Source: Ulva prolifera (Eukaryota; Chlorophyta; Ulvophyceae; Ulvales; Ulvaceae). Taken from it: a stretch of 64,000 bases of DNA. Positions 22,139 through 33,766 of this stretch are shown piece by piece. Below the pieces are notes generated by a model. That model ran no database searches. It saw nothing but the letters and a program-made list of their open reading frames with translations, and had not been told where the DNA came from. Positions within the stretch are counted from its first letter, which is position 1; each line of letters starts with the position of its first letter. Made by a program: the position numbers and the translations under genes. The stretch spans positions 1,398,501 to 1,462,500 of the forward strand of contig CM041197.1 in NCBI GenBank assembly GCA_023078555.1, given 5' to 3'.

Positions 22139-24767
22139 ATCATGCGGGACGGCGGGGAGGTCGGTGCAGCGGACGAGGTCGGCCTCGAGACGTTCAAGAA
22201 GGGGGCGGTGCTGGAGGAGGAGCAGCAGGCGCATGCGCTGCCGGGCGCGCAGTGGGCGGCGCTGCAGGACTGCCTCGCCGCCGGCGCCAGCATCAGCCGC
22301 ACGGCGCAGGTCATGCGCGAGATCTGCGACGCCGTCGACCACGAGGTGACGAAGGAGGTGCGCCCCCGGCACTCCCGCTGCCTGCATGCATGCATGCGTT
22401 TGTACACCTCGTCTCCTGAGGAGAGGCGTGGAGTGCGGGTGCGCACGCCTGTGCCCCTGGCTGGCGTCCTCGGCGGCAGATACATGTGTCCTGTGACATC
22501 AGGCATGTCTCACGCCCAGCTTCACATGAGAGTTTTTCGGACCAAGTTGCCCCCTGACCACAACTCGATGCCGTCCGACTTTGGCGCAGTGTGCGGGGCC
22601 GCGGCAGTGACAGTGGCGTGGGTGTGCAGGAGGCGATAGACCCGGCGGAGATGCAGGCGCAGGGCGGCGTCGCGGTATCGCGGCAGGTGCAGCTGCCGCC
22701 GGGGCCGTACTGCAACTTCGCCGCCGGCAAGGGCCAGCTGCCGCTGCTGTGGCAGCTCTTCACGCTCGAGCCGCCGCCGGTGCAGACGGCCGCGCTGCGG
22801 CGGCCCGCCGTCGGGGTCGGCTCGCACCGGTGCGGCCCCGGCCCCTGGCCATCTCTCCACCGATCGCTGCCGTGTCCCGGCCGGAGGGGCCTACCCAGCT
22901 GCTGCGTGCTGTGCTGTGCTGTGGCCTGTGATGCCCTGGGCCTCACACCACAGCCATGGCGGACTCCCAGTGGCCGAGGGTTCAGCTCGGTAGTGAAGCT
23001 GCTCAGCGTGCAGCAGAGCGCGCAGCGCAGCGCAGTCAGCGAGTCGCCACGAGGCGCACTGACGGTGGCGCGCCGCTGTGCAGGTTCCACGCGAGCGCGC
23101 TCGTGTGCCTGCTGGTGCGGTGCGCGTGCGACCCGCGGCACGCGAGCCCGGACACCGAGGGGCTGCTCGCCGCGGTCGTGCAGTCGTCGCTCGTGCCGCG
23201 GGTGGCCCACCTCGCGATGTCCGCGCCCACCTGCTCCTGCCTGCACACCGCCCTCCTCGACGCGTTTTCGATACACACGCTGCCCTTCATGCCGCCGCCG
23301 CTGTGGCAGCCGCTGCTGGAGCCCAACTTTGGGCTCGCGGCCGGTAGCGTGCCCGGCGAGCCGCTGGAGCCTCTGCCGCAGCTGCTGCTCACACACGGTG
23401 CGCGCTGCGCCTGCTGAGACACATGTGTGGAAGCCGTAGACGCGGATCCGGGCATGTAACGTTGGTGTGTGGCTGTGTATGCATGCTTCCGACATGCCAT
23501 GTGCATGAGACACAACCGGCGAGTGCGTGTGTTGTGTGCACAGCCCAGCGAAGCAGATTGCTCCTGCATGTGCCGCAGTGCTGGCAGCCCCACGATGTTC
23601 TTTTTTTTTTGTTGCCCGCCATGGCCTGTGTGTTCAGAATGCCGCCTTTGCCGCCCCGTTTGTTGCTCCGGAGTGTGTGGGTCACCTGCCTGCCCCCGCG
23701 CACCGGTGCGGCTCTGACGCGGAGGGCCCCTGCTGTGCAGCGACGGCGGCGCTGCGGACGCCGATCGGGGAGCGCTCCGGCATCATCGGCCTCGTGATCC
23801 AGCTCGCGCGGGACCTGCAGCTGGCGTGCGAGGCCAACGCGGACCTCCGCGCCGCCCTCGCCGCGCAGCCGCCGTGGCTCGACCTCACCGGCGAGCACGG
23901 CCCCCTCGCGAAGCTCCTCGCGCAGCAGCAGGGCTCCCTCGCCGGGGGCAAGCCCAACACCGCCAGCCTGCAGGTGCGCACGCCCTCCCTCATGCCTCCG
24001 TCTCGCTCCGCCGAGCCTGCCGCGTGGCGCGCATCACGCCGCAGTGTCTGCTGCTGCAGCGCTGTGTGTGATCTCATGTCAGCAGGCGCTCGGCGCTGTC
24101 CATGTACTCTGCTGGTGTGTGTGCATGCAACGTGCCCGGTGTGTCGGGTTGAGAGCGTTGGGACGGTGGAGGTCCGGGGGACCTGAGAGCTGCTGGGTGT
24201 GCATTGTCAGCGGTGCTGGGTTGGGCACTGGGCAGCAGGCACGGTGGGCCGGGCCGTGATGCGTCATGCCGTGGCTGTGCTTCCGCGTGTGTTACAAGGA
24301 CAAAGCAAGCGAGGCAGGTAGCACCGCAAGCAAGAACCCGGGGAACCGCACACCACGCAGCAAGCCACACGCAGCACACACCAAAACACCCACGCTGTGC
24401 TTCCGTGTGTGTAGATGTGAATGGCGGGGGGTTGTGGTGGGCACAGGGAGGGTGCAGGGTGCAGGATGTTGGGCAGCATGGGGCCGCTTTGTGAGACAGC
24501 GGCGACTCGGGCTTGTTGGTGTCTGAGTGGGCCGATGACAGGGTTGTTGGGGCCCCTGCCGGCTGTGGCGAGTCGGTCATGTGTGCGGTGTCAGCGCATA
24601 TGTTGTTGGGTGGGTGCAGCGGTGAGATGCGTGTGTGTGTGGCTGTGCAGGGCATGATGGAGGATGACATACCCGCGAGTCAGATGCACCTGCGGGCTCT
24701 GTTCGGGGTGCGAGAGTACTCGCAGATGCACCAGAGCCTTAACCTGGGTATTGCCCTGCACCAGTAG
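22139..24767 (+). CDS. SAPS-domain protein (SIT4/PP6 phosphatase regulatory subunit), N-terminally incomplete
   Basis: Exons are 22139-22357, 22630-22829, 23084-23397, 23741-23973 and 24651-24767. All junction phases agree (1083 nt, 361 codons). Family match by pattern: LFTLEPPPVQT..LRRPAVGVGSHR parallels the SAPS 'LLLEPP...PPVGNTRL' stretch, CSCLHTALLDAF parallels 'NNFLHTQVE', and GIIGLVIQLARDL followed by LAKLLAQQ...GGKPNTASL parallels 'GYMGHLTRIAN...LGETNKRNTVDL'. SAPS proteins bind the catalytic subunit of PP6/Sit4 and guide its targeting. Only the C-terminal half of the usual SAPS domain is present. The first exon begins at an acceptor-like CAG (22136-22138) or at ATG 22142, and upstream exons were not found. 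Every donor is GTGCG. It ends at TAG 24765-24767. Confidence 0.7.
24288..24398 (+). repeat. Longer TTGTCCTTGTAACAC-family element (SAPS gene intron 4)
   Basis: Core GTGTGTTACAAGGACAAAG...GAGGCAGGTAGCACCGC plus the same extension as 21071-21180. Confidence 0.85.
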
Positions 24768-27133
24768 CTCTGGTCGGCTGGGCTGGGGACCTGCTGTTGG
24801 GATGTGGTCTCCACACCGGCCTGCTGCCATGCAGTGACATGCGTGTGCACGTCGCGCCGGTGGTCAATGAGAGCCGAACCGCCTGTGAGGACTGCAGGGC
24901 TTGCTTTTGCTGTCTACATGTCTACATGTGGACGCTGAAGCTTGCACTGTGCGGAACAAGGAGGGTCAAGCGGCATGAAGGCTGAAGCTGTGTCACGGCG
25001 AAGCCACTGCCCGCAGGGAGGGTCTTTCAGGTGCCGCGATGCAAGTATGGGCTTCTGAAGACGAATAATTCTGTGCACTAGAGGGTTGAATAGCTACAGT
25101 GCCCTGGTGCTGCCTGCTCCAGGCTGTCCGTGTCTGATGGTCCTGTGCAGCTGAATCATTTCCGTACCGTTTCTCCGGTACATTTACATAATGTACAATC
25201 GACATCATGGAGCAGGAACGCGGAAGTGGGCGGGGGAAACTTCTGTCGCTGGGCAGCCAGTGGCACCCGCATCTGTGTGGCCTGCCAACAATCGATAATC
25301 CACCGCTGAAGCCGCGGTCAGCGGCAGTGTAATCAACGTCCAGTTCCTCGCCCAGCATGCAAAATCATCTTGTGGCGCGGTATATGGTGTCCATTGGCCC
25401 AGCCTCTGTGGACGTGCGAGAGTGTTCACAGCAACGCGCGCAATGGCATGTGAGGGGGCCCGGGTCGGCTACTGCAAGCATGAAGAAACATCACTCATTC
25501 AACGCGACAAGCATGCAGCTTCACAGATTTGGCCTAAACCAAATACTTCTCTAGAACTCGTGAACGACTACTGCCGTTTTGCAGTCTCAGAGAATTCAGT
25601 CGTATTTGTCTATCGTAGACATCGCATCCCCTGCACGAGATATTCGTTTTGCTGGTCAATGTGTCCCCATCGCTCCTAGGTCAATCGCGGCAGTCAAACA
25701 AGGCAGCTGGTATTCTTCAGGCCCATGATGGCGTCATTCGATCGCGGTCGATGATGGCGTCACTCTACGCAAGCAGCTCGACGCGCCTTTATCGAACGTG
25801 CGGCTCCCCGAAACATGGCGGGAAACACGTTTTCATTGGATCCATGAGTGCTGTATCAAAATTGTTGCATAACAGTTGGCGCCGTGGATGCACGCCTGTC
25901 TGTAAGTTTCAACGAGCAAGCTAGGCACAGCAGAATATGGTGAGTGTTGCTTCGTCGTGCCGCCATCCATGGAGGTCTCTCCGAAGAAAATGCTTTTACT
26001 TCAACCTTACGTCTATGTTGTCCTCGGTTTCAAGCATGTCACTTTCTTGCCATGCCGGTGCTGGGATGTTTACTGGCCCTGTGACACGAAGCGTGAGCCA
26101 GTGACGTTTGCCACGCCATGATGCTCGTCAAATCATTCGCACCTCCACATAAGAGTGTAATGAACTAGCAGAGCTTGTGTATCATGACTCCCACGTTGCA
26201 ACTCAAGCTGCCAATATTACGCATTTCATCGTCCTGATGCTGTGAATCGTCGAGGCCTTCGCAGTCTAAAATAGGAAGTGAGATGTTTTAGACTTGACAG
26301 TTCCACTAATGTCAGTTTTCACCATACATAGCTGCATCTGCGACGCAGTAAGGAGCGTTTGTAATTGCACGCTTCTGAGTGTGTAAATCTCTCGCGTACG
26401 ACAATCGGATTCTCTTCTGCTTATGCGTCAGATGAACGCTGTGCCACCGGCATCCTTCTGATGTGGGGCACTGTACGAGCACGTCATGAGTCCCGTGCAC
26501 GACAGTGGCTTAGTCTGTGTCCATCGATCCGGGCGCTGCATCCACCGTGCCACAATCAAGAATAACACGCGCACAAACAGGCACACTACAAACGCTGCAT
26601 CGTCACTATCGCGGAAGTTGATAGTGTGTTATCCTGCGTTATCGAAAGAAGAATCTTACAAACCCCCCATACATAGTCTCATGGTCATACCAGGTGGAGC
26701 AAAACATGCTCATGCCTCGGCCGAGCTCGGTCAGCCAAGTATCACGGTAGCAGGAGCAACACCGCATCTTTACAGAACGCTGACACAACGGAGGCCGTCA
26801 TCCCGATAACATCAGGCCTCCCAAGACTTGGTGGTGCCTGCAGTGCTGGAATGAAGGCGCGACTGCAGCAGCGCCCTGTGTCGTGAGCCACCAAACTGGG
26901 CAAACCCTCGGAATCCAGCCTTCCCTCCACCACGGCTTCACATCTCAGGTACAAAGGTGGCACTTCCTGGACAACCGGGGCACTAGAGATGCGACCATCA
27001 GCGCGTCCAGCAGCGCCAGCCAGGCCGCGGCGCCGGTGACACCGCCCCAGCATCCCCCGCCCCGCGTCACTCCACGCATCACGCAGCTGAATTACGACAG
27101 CGTTTGAAATAAGGCTGCGGCCCCGGCCCCGGC
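24768..27133. other. Intergenic region, relatively AT-rich
   Basis: No supported exon. The last 300 bases before the bZIP start become GC- and Pro-codon-rich, and may be 5' untranslated exon or promoter. Confidence 0.5.
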
Positions 27134-30100
27134 ATGTCCGGCCTTGACGACGCGAACGCCGCAGGCCAGCCCGGCCCTGGCACCCCGGCAGCTCTAGCCC
27201 CCCACACAGCAGCACACGCCCACGGCCTCCAAGCATCAAGCTCCCCATCCGGCCACCCCGCACCAATCCCTGCCAGCACAGCCGCAGCCGCCCCGTCCCA
27301 CGCTCCGATCATGCACGGCTTCCCCCCGGCCACGCACATGCATGCTCCGGGTGCAAACGTCCCAGCGCCCCAGGCGATCACCGTCACCCCGCACCCGCGG
27401 CCCCCCGCCGCGGCCGCCGGGCCCCCGGCGACGGCGGCGGTGCCGCTGGTCCCGCATGACATCGTCGCGCCGCAGGCCGCGGTGCCGCTGTCCGCCGCGG
27501 TCGCCAGCATGCACCGCGCCGCCTCCGCCGACGCTGGTGGCTTCAAGCGGCCTCGGCCGGTGCGTGCATCTCGTCACGCCCTCCGCCGAGCCGCCCGGCT
27601 TCAGTGCATGCGTGTTCTATCCTCCTGTATCTGTGTTGCACCCAGAAGCAGACTCTGCTACAACGACTGCAAATTCCAATGATACTGCTACTGGCCCTTA
27701 ATGCATCGCATGGGATGGTGGCAATGGTGGAAGTCTGTGAATCCTTAGAACCCTGTGCACTGAAGGCTGTCCTGTCCTGCGAATCGGCACTTGCCTTTCA
27801 GCTGCGGAACACACTCACCGACGATGAGAATGCTTCACCATTCCGCTGTGTTCGCTTCGGAACTTGAGGAGCGTTCTCCGCGCGCTCAGTGGTGGCGCTG
27901 GGTGTGCAGGAGGGGGCCGTGGCGCTGGTCGGGGGGCACCTCAGCCACTCGCCGTCCCCGCCGCCGGACGCCCTGGGCGCCGGCGGCGAGACGGAGGCGA
28001 TCCGCGAGCGCGAGCGCAAGCGGCTGGCGCAGAACCGCGAGGCCGCGAAGCGGTTCCGGCAGAAGAAGAAGAACCACATGCAGGCACGCCGCGCCTTCCT
28101 GTGCTGCGGCCGCTGCGCTGCGGCGGCCGTGCTGTGGCTGTGCGTATCCCTGCGGGGATGTGCGCTGGCCAACATCAGGTATACGGGGAATATCTGGAGC
28201 AGGCCACAATTGAATGGATACATGGCTGTTAGGGGAGTGGTTATCGGGTCCCCCTGCGGACCGCTTGTATCCAATTACGATGCGTCGCACGTGGGTGGTG
28301 TGACGGCCTTTGATCTCAGTGGTGGGAACAGCGGTGCAAGGCGTGCTGGGCATGCTGTGCAGGAGCTGGAGGAGCTCGTCTCCGCGCTGCGCGTCGAGAA
28401 TGCCCGGCTGCGGCTGGTCATCGGCGGCGGCGACGACCAGTCGTCGCTCGGCGCCGCCGCCGCGCAACAAGTGCCGGCGCCGACTGCGACCGCCAGCGGC
28501 ATCGGCCGCGGCGGCGTCACGAGCTCCGGCAGCGGCGGCGGCGGCGGCGACGGCCGCCGCGGCGGCGCCGTGTACAGCCCCCGCGGCGGCGCGGACTCTG
28601 CTGCGGGAGCGGCGGGGGGTCCCGCCGCCGCCGCTACTCAGCCCCAGCCGCCGACGATCACTGCAGTGCGCCCCCCGATGCTGCACTGTTGCTGACTACC
28701 GCGGTATAGCCTCCCCAACGCGGTGGATGTCGCATTCTGGCAGAACCCTGCCGCAAAAAATGTACCAGAAGCAGCATTAGTGATTGCACAGCGCAACCTG
28801 ATGACGCGCTCCACCACATTGCGGTGAGAGTTATGGAAGGCGATCCACATGCAGTATCTCATGCAGGCGCGGAGGTGGTGGGACGACCTCGCGGCGCTGG
28901 TGGCGCGGCCGGAGGCGCGCAGCGGCGCCGCCGCCGCGGTGACCGCGGAGCTGCGCAGCAAGCTGGAGGCGTACCCGGAGCTCCTCAAGGCGGCGCTGCT
29001 GGACGGCCACGTGCTCGCGATCACCAATGGTGAACACTGCCCCTCCGCACTCCGGTGCGGTCCCCCCCCCCCCCCCCCCCCCCACCCATCTAGTTTTGCT
29101 GAAGTTACTGTTCATGGCTTGGCTTGACAGAAGCACAGGCCGCAGCCAGTAGCACACGTTTCGTGATTGCACAATTCGTGCCCGCTTGGCTCACTCCGGG
29201 CTGCAATCCTCTGCATCGGAAGAAAAACGTTGTAGCAACGGTCTGAGTTAGGGTGGAGGCGATCACGTACTTCAGCTCCTGACGCCCAAGCACCATCCGG
29301 CTTGGGCATCCTCGGCAGCTGCCTCACACGAGCCTCCTCCTGAGCCTGTCTCCTGCCGGTGGTACCGCCACATCACCCACAGCTTTCAATCGCTTAGTGC
29401 CGCAGCCGCTCATGGCTCCACCGGACGTGCACTGCCATGCATGACGCAGCGTCAGCCCTCCCCTCCGCCCTATCCCCTCACACGGCCTCGCCAGCTCTTT
29501 GTCACGCTGTGCAGTCTCAGGACATCCACCCCAGAACAATTAAACAAGGCAGCTGGGAACAAAATCAAAAATGAAAAACCACGGCCGCACCGTGCAGGGC
29601 GATTCTTTGGCACGGATTCCTACAGCCGTCCGAGGCCGTCGGCGCCGCGGCGTCGGCCGCGCTGCCGGAGGACCACGCGGCACACGTCCAGCTGTACGAG
29701 CTGCGCAGCCAGATGGAGACGCAGGAGGCGTACATCGAGCAGTACACGCACTCCGCGGCCGCCGAGCTGCGGCGCATGCTGCTCGACCCCGCCGCCCGCG
29801 CCGGCCTGCCGCAGTACCTGCCCTTCGTCGCCATCCTGCCCGTCGCAGCCGCGCAGCTCCTCTGCTCGCTGCTCTCGTCCATGGAGTCGATCCTCTCGCC
29901 GCACGAGCTGCGCAACGTGGTGCGGCAACCCCCACTCTCTCGCCCGCCGTGAAGAGAGTGTTCGCAGTGTGAATGATAGCCACAGCACGCAGAAGCTCTG
30001 CTCCTGCTTGTCGTGTTCACGAACTTGCAGTGTGCCGAACTTGCTGTGTGTGTCGTGCTGTGCGTGCTGTCCTCTACATGTGTCCAAGCGATACGCTCGC

Positions 30101-31119
30101 GCCGCCTGCAATTGCGCCGCCGCTGTTGCCGACAGACTCTGCACAGTCTGTTGCTGAGACATGCGGCGGCTGTGCCTGAGCCAATGGATGGCCAATCAAT
30201 GGCATCCTGGCGGCGTGTGCGTGCTGCTTCGCCATCAGTACCTAGCTTACAACCCAGCGCTGTTCGCTGTGTTTGCTCACCTGCGCATGCATGCAGATGC
30301 TGACGTGGCTCGAGGCGACGTTCAGCTTCCCGACGGCCGCCGCGGCGCCGCCGTCCGAGGGCACGGTCCAAGTCGCTCTCTCATACCTCGCCGGAACGGC
30401 TGCCGGCGTCGGCGCAGGAGCCCCCGGCGATGAAGCCGCCGCTGCCGCCGCCGCGGCCGCCGCCCCCACCCCTCCGGACACCATCGCTGCCGCAGCTGCA
30501 CAGGTGCGCTCCAGCCACCGGTAGCGGCATTTCAGATCGGCCTCCGGCATGCATGGCCATGTCCCCGTGATGCTGTGCCGTTGTGTTGTGCTCTTACGAT
30601 GTGAGCGTACGTGCACAACATGGGGGGGGCCTGTTGCAGATCGACCCCGCGTACATCGCGCAAGCGCAGGCCGCGGCACTCGCCATGCATTACGCCACGC
30701 ACGCCGGGTATGCGCCCGCCGTGCAAGACCCCGCGCACGCCGCCGGCGACCACCTTGACCCGGCAGCCGCCGCCGCGGCAGCCGCCGCCGGCGGCCACCC
30801 CGGGTTTGACCCCGCAGCCATCGCTGCGATGGCGTCCGCGGCAGCACTTGTGCACACCGGCGACGGCTCGCACGAGCTCGCGGCGGCGGCGGCCGCCGCC
30901 GCGGCCGCCGCCGGCGGCCCCTCGGCGGAGCAGGTCTCGCAGATGTACGCGGCCGCGTACGCTGCGGAGGCAGCCGGGGCGGTGCTCGAGCATACGCCAC
31001 CGCCAGATGGGAGCATCGAAGCCGCGGCGGAGGTGGCGGCGGCCGCCGTGGAGCAGCAACCAACGCACGCGCCTACCGCCGACGCGGCTGACCCGGCGGG
31101 GGCCCCGAGTACGGGCTAG
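27134..31119 (+). CDS. bZIP transcription factor with Ala/Pro/His-rich flanks
   Basis: Exons are 27134-27559, 27910-28083, 28363 to about 28665, 28855 to 29010 or 29029, 29626-29919, 30297-30503 and 30640-31119. Nearly all junctions are phase 0. The basic region NREAAKRFRQKKKNHMQ ends exon 2 and exon 3 opens ELEELVSALRVENARLRLV. Joined, they give the bZIP spacing N-x7-R-x9-L-x6-L-x6-L exactly. Intron 2 therefore runs 28084-28362 with a GC donor (CAG then GCACGC). The N-terminus is Pro/Ala/His-rich. Downstream exons encode helical segments (AYIEQYTHSAAAELRRMLLDP, SSMESILSPHELRNVV) and a long Ala-rich C-terminus. It should act as a dimeric DNA-binding regulator in the nucleus. Exon 3 and 4 ends are uncertain, and intron 3 onward could include other isoforms. 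A 22-base poly-C tract lies in intron 4. Confidence 0.75.
29062..29083. repeat. Poly-C tract (C22) in a bZIP intron
   Basis: Uninterrupted run of 22 C, followed by ACCC. Confidence 0.9.
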
Positions 31120-32786
31120 CGCTCCCGCACATCCCGCCTTGGAGGGACCCTCCGCCGGACTGGAGCGTCGGCGCCGTCCTGGAAGCTGGTGGCACCATCT
31201 GGACGAATAAGGACACACACGGAATAATTAGGGTCCTTCTGTGCCGTACACTCGGTGTCAGAGGCCGGGCCGTGTGCAGGGCTCTACAAGCCGTTTTTCT
31301 TGTCGGGGTAAACTGAAGCCATACCCAATTTTTGGCGGGCTGGCCCCGAAAAGCACCCTGCTGGATATCAGGTAGCCCGCCGACCTCCTCAGGTTCTATC
31401 GGGGGTGTCAAAAACAATTTTCGGGTGATTTGCATTAGTACGCGCTCATGCACTGGGCAGTGTTCTTGCCTTAACACAAATCTGAACGCAGTTACCGCCT
31501 CGAGAATCCTTAGTAAAAAAAAAGGGGTGCGGCACTACTTGCTCGATTTCCTCAGTATCAGGAAGACCACACTCCAATAAATGAATCATCTCAGCAAGAC
31601 TCGGCTCACATGGCTTCAGGACCGACAGGATTTCGGGATCCCGACAAGCTGTCGGCGTTGGTCGGGGTATCCCGAAAATCACCATTGGCGGCCGTCGGGC
31701 ACGCCCGCCGGCCCCCCCCCTGGCTTGTCGGGGGAAACCGACGACTCGCTTCGCTCGCCGTCGGTTTTTTTTTGCCTTTTCCAATTTTTCGTCGCGAAAC
31801 CGATCGGGATGTAGAGCCCTGGCCGTGTGTCGCACAGTCAGAGATCGGCCCTGTGATGGCCTACTTCCACGGCTGCTGCTTGCATGGCATCTGCCTCTCT
31901 CAGCTGCCCCGCTGCTGCCGCCGCAATTGCCTTGCGCGCGCGCAGTGCGCTCTCGGGCCGTGCGGAGTGCACGATTGTGTCTGCATTTTTGCGTGCCCGC
32001 CTTGTTTTGAGGAGGTGGCCGTCTCTGCCCACGCAGTGCCCGATTCGCCTTCGCTTGAACATGCAGCTGCGCCTTTCTACGGAGCCCGCAGACGCAAAGC
32101 CCGTCGGCGAGAACCACTGATCATTAGCCGTTCGTTTTCAGTACCACTTGCAACGGGATTTTGTAGCGGCTTGCTTTTCGCGCCTTTGGTTCACATAAGT
32201 GGTGCTGCAGCACTGCTGCGGTTGGTGCCACTTGTGCATGTGGCTGTGGGCTTTATAGCTTTCATTGGCGAAGCATCTGCCGATCACGCCTGGAGATGAC
32301 AAGGAGAACAGATTGCACATGTACAACCAAAGCCCTGTGACAAGCATCGATGAATGTTCATCACAACCACGTCCACTGCGGCGCCACACATGATTCAGGC
32401 TCAACACCATCATGGGCATGATTGTCACTCAGCACAGCAAGAGCAGGCACCAAGTAGCAGGTGGGTATCGCATACACCTCAGATTCCTATGGGTGACCAC
32501 GCACTGGTGCATAGCAACGAAACTTGACACAACATGCTGCTGTGTGCAGTCTACGAGACAAAAACCCGACATGTCTTCGCGTGAATGCGCCTGCTGCCCA
32601 CCGATGTGCAAACTTGACAGGACAGCAGGCTGAACGAGCCGAACAACACCTCGGCAGCACATGGATCTGCGCGGTCTCTCCATGCCTGCCGCGCCGCGCT
32701 GTGGCAGTCTGCATCCCGACCATCCATTGCATCTCGCATGTCGCAATGAGTCATGTGGCACAGGCTTGCACAGCTATGCTCGAATC
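31120..32786. other. Intergenic region with an atypical insert-like segment
   Basis: About 31200-31830 differs in texture from its surroundings: A/T-runs, CCCGAC/GTCGGG blocks and a terminator-like hairpin at 31735-31773. A minus-strand open frame (31446-32117) crosses it without recognisable domains. An organellar or otherwise foreign fragment is possible. Confidence 0.35.
31735..31773 (+). terminator. Hairpin plus T-run resembling an intrinsic terminator
   Basis: AAACCGACG (31735-31743) pairs with CGTCGGTTT (31759-31767) around a 15-nt loop containing CTCGCTTCGCTCG, followed by a T9 run (31765-31773). Unusual for nuclear DNA; similar hairpins occur in organelle genomes. Function here is unproven. 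Confidence 0.4.
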
Positions 32787-33539
32787 TTATTGCCCACCGA
32801 GGGCACCGTTGACGCTCGCGCCGGGGCACTCAGTCTCGGCGGCCTCGCAAACACGCTCCATGGCGGCCGCCGAGGGGCCAGCGGCGCCCTCAGCACCCTC
32901 AGCACGCCCGACCTCGCCAATGCCTGCGCCCGCGGCCGGGCGGCACTCCGGGCCTGCCAGCCGCCGCCGCTTTCGCCCCTCCTCCGCGACCCCTGCCGCA
33001 GCGGCACCTGCACCCCCCTCACACCTGGCCTGTCCACTACGTGTCTCCGTGGCGTCGGCGTCAGCAGAGCAGGCGCTCCCTGCGCAACCGGTATTCACTG
33101 TTGCAGCAGCCTCCCCCGCAAACGCGAACAACCTCGATGCCCCCCTCTTGCACGGGACCTCGGCGCAGGTCGCTGCAGTCTCTGTGCATGCTGGCGCCTC
33201 TCCAGCCGCCTGCGCCACGCCCGCCCCAGCGCATGCATGACGGCCGCGCCGAGGCTCCTCCGATGCGTCGAGACGCGGTTCTGGTGCGTGCACGCTGCCC
33301 GGCACAGCAGCAGGCAGGGGATTCGCGCCGTGCAGGAGCGTCTCGCTGCTGCAGCCTGCCACATCGAGGCCTTCGGTTTCAGATGGGAACTTGTGTGAGT
33401 TGCTTGCGAGGAGGTGGAGCATTCGCGTGTGGGCGTCTCGCACGTGAGGCTCTGCAGTGTCACCTCGTGGCAGCCGCCACGCTACCCAGTCCTTCCGCCT
33501 CGGTTGCTTGCCACTCGAGCTCCCTCCATACACTGACAC
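32787..33539 (-). CDS. Hypothetical protein with a W(V/F)AWRLP motif (cluster member 3)
   Basis: No recognised family. An open frame of 250 codons on the minus strand. Its N-terminal part, KDWVAWRLPRGD followed by AHTRMLHLLA, matches KTWFAWRLPPGP and AHGRMSRLLA in the next ORF upstream (33758-34639), which is the main reason to treat it as coding. The rest is Ala/Gly/Glu-rich and low in complexity, ending in a basic KRRRLAG segment. A plus-strand frame of similar length overlaps it and cannot be excluded. The first codon available is not ATG, so a 5' exon may exist. Confidence 0.35.
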   Translation of the reverse strand: MSVYGGSSSGKQPRRKDWVAWRLPRGDTAEPHVRDAHTRMLHLLASNSHKFPSETEGLDVAGCSSETLLHGANPLPAAVPGSVHAPEPRLDASEEPRRGRHACAGAGVAQAAGEAPACTETAATCAEVPCKRGASRLFAFAGEAAATVNTGCAGSACSADADATETRSGQARCEGGAGAAAAGVAEEGRKRRRLAGPECRPAAGAGIGEVGRAEGAEGAAGPSAAAMERVCEAAETECPGASVNGALGGQ

Positions 33540-33683
33540 GATCCCGAATGGGAAGTCAAAGCGTACCTGCTCCCACGGAACACCTTAGCTAGGGATCGCA
33601 AGCGTCACAATGTGCGTGGGTGGGCTGGCATTCAAAACAACTGGGCATGGCTTGGGCTGGCGGTCATTGTGGTGGCACCACAG

Positions 33684-33766
33684 TCGGCATATGTGGTCCC
33701 GGTAACTCGGAGTTGTCAATGTCCAATCGGATACAGCTCAGTAAATTCACATTTACTTTACTTTAC
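33684..33766 (+). repeat. tRNA-derived SINE, 3' part only
   Basis: GTCGGCATATGTGGTCCCGG, GGAGTTGTCAATGTCC and a TTTACTTTACTTTAC tail. It lies just downstream of the minus-strand ORF that ends at 33758. Confidence 0.8.

Noticed and set aside
22311-23513. 400-codon minus-strand ORF
   Set aside because: Antisense shadow of the SAPS exons, caused by high GC and lack of stops on the opposite strand.
30242-31063. 273-codon Arg/Pro-rich minus-strand ORF
   Set aside because: Shadow of the Ala-rich bZIP C-terminal exons.
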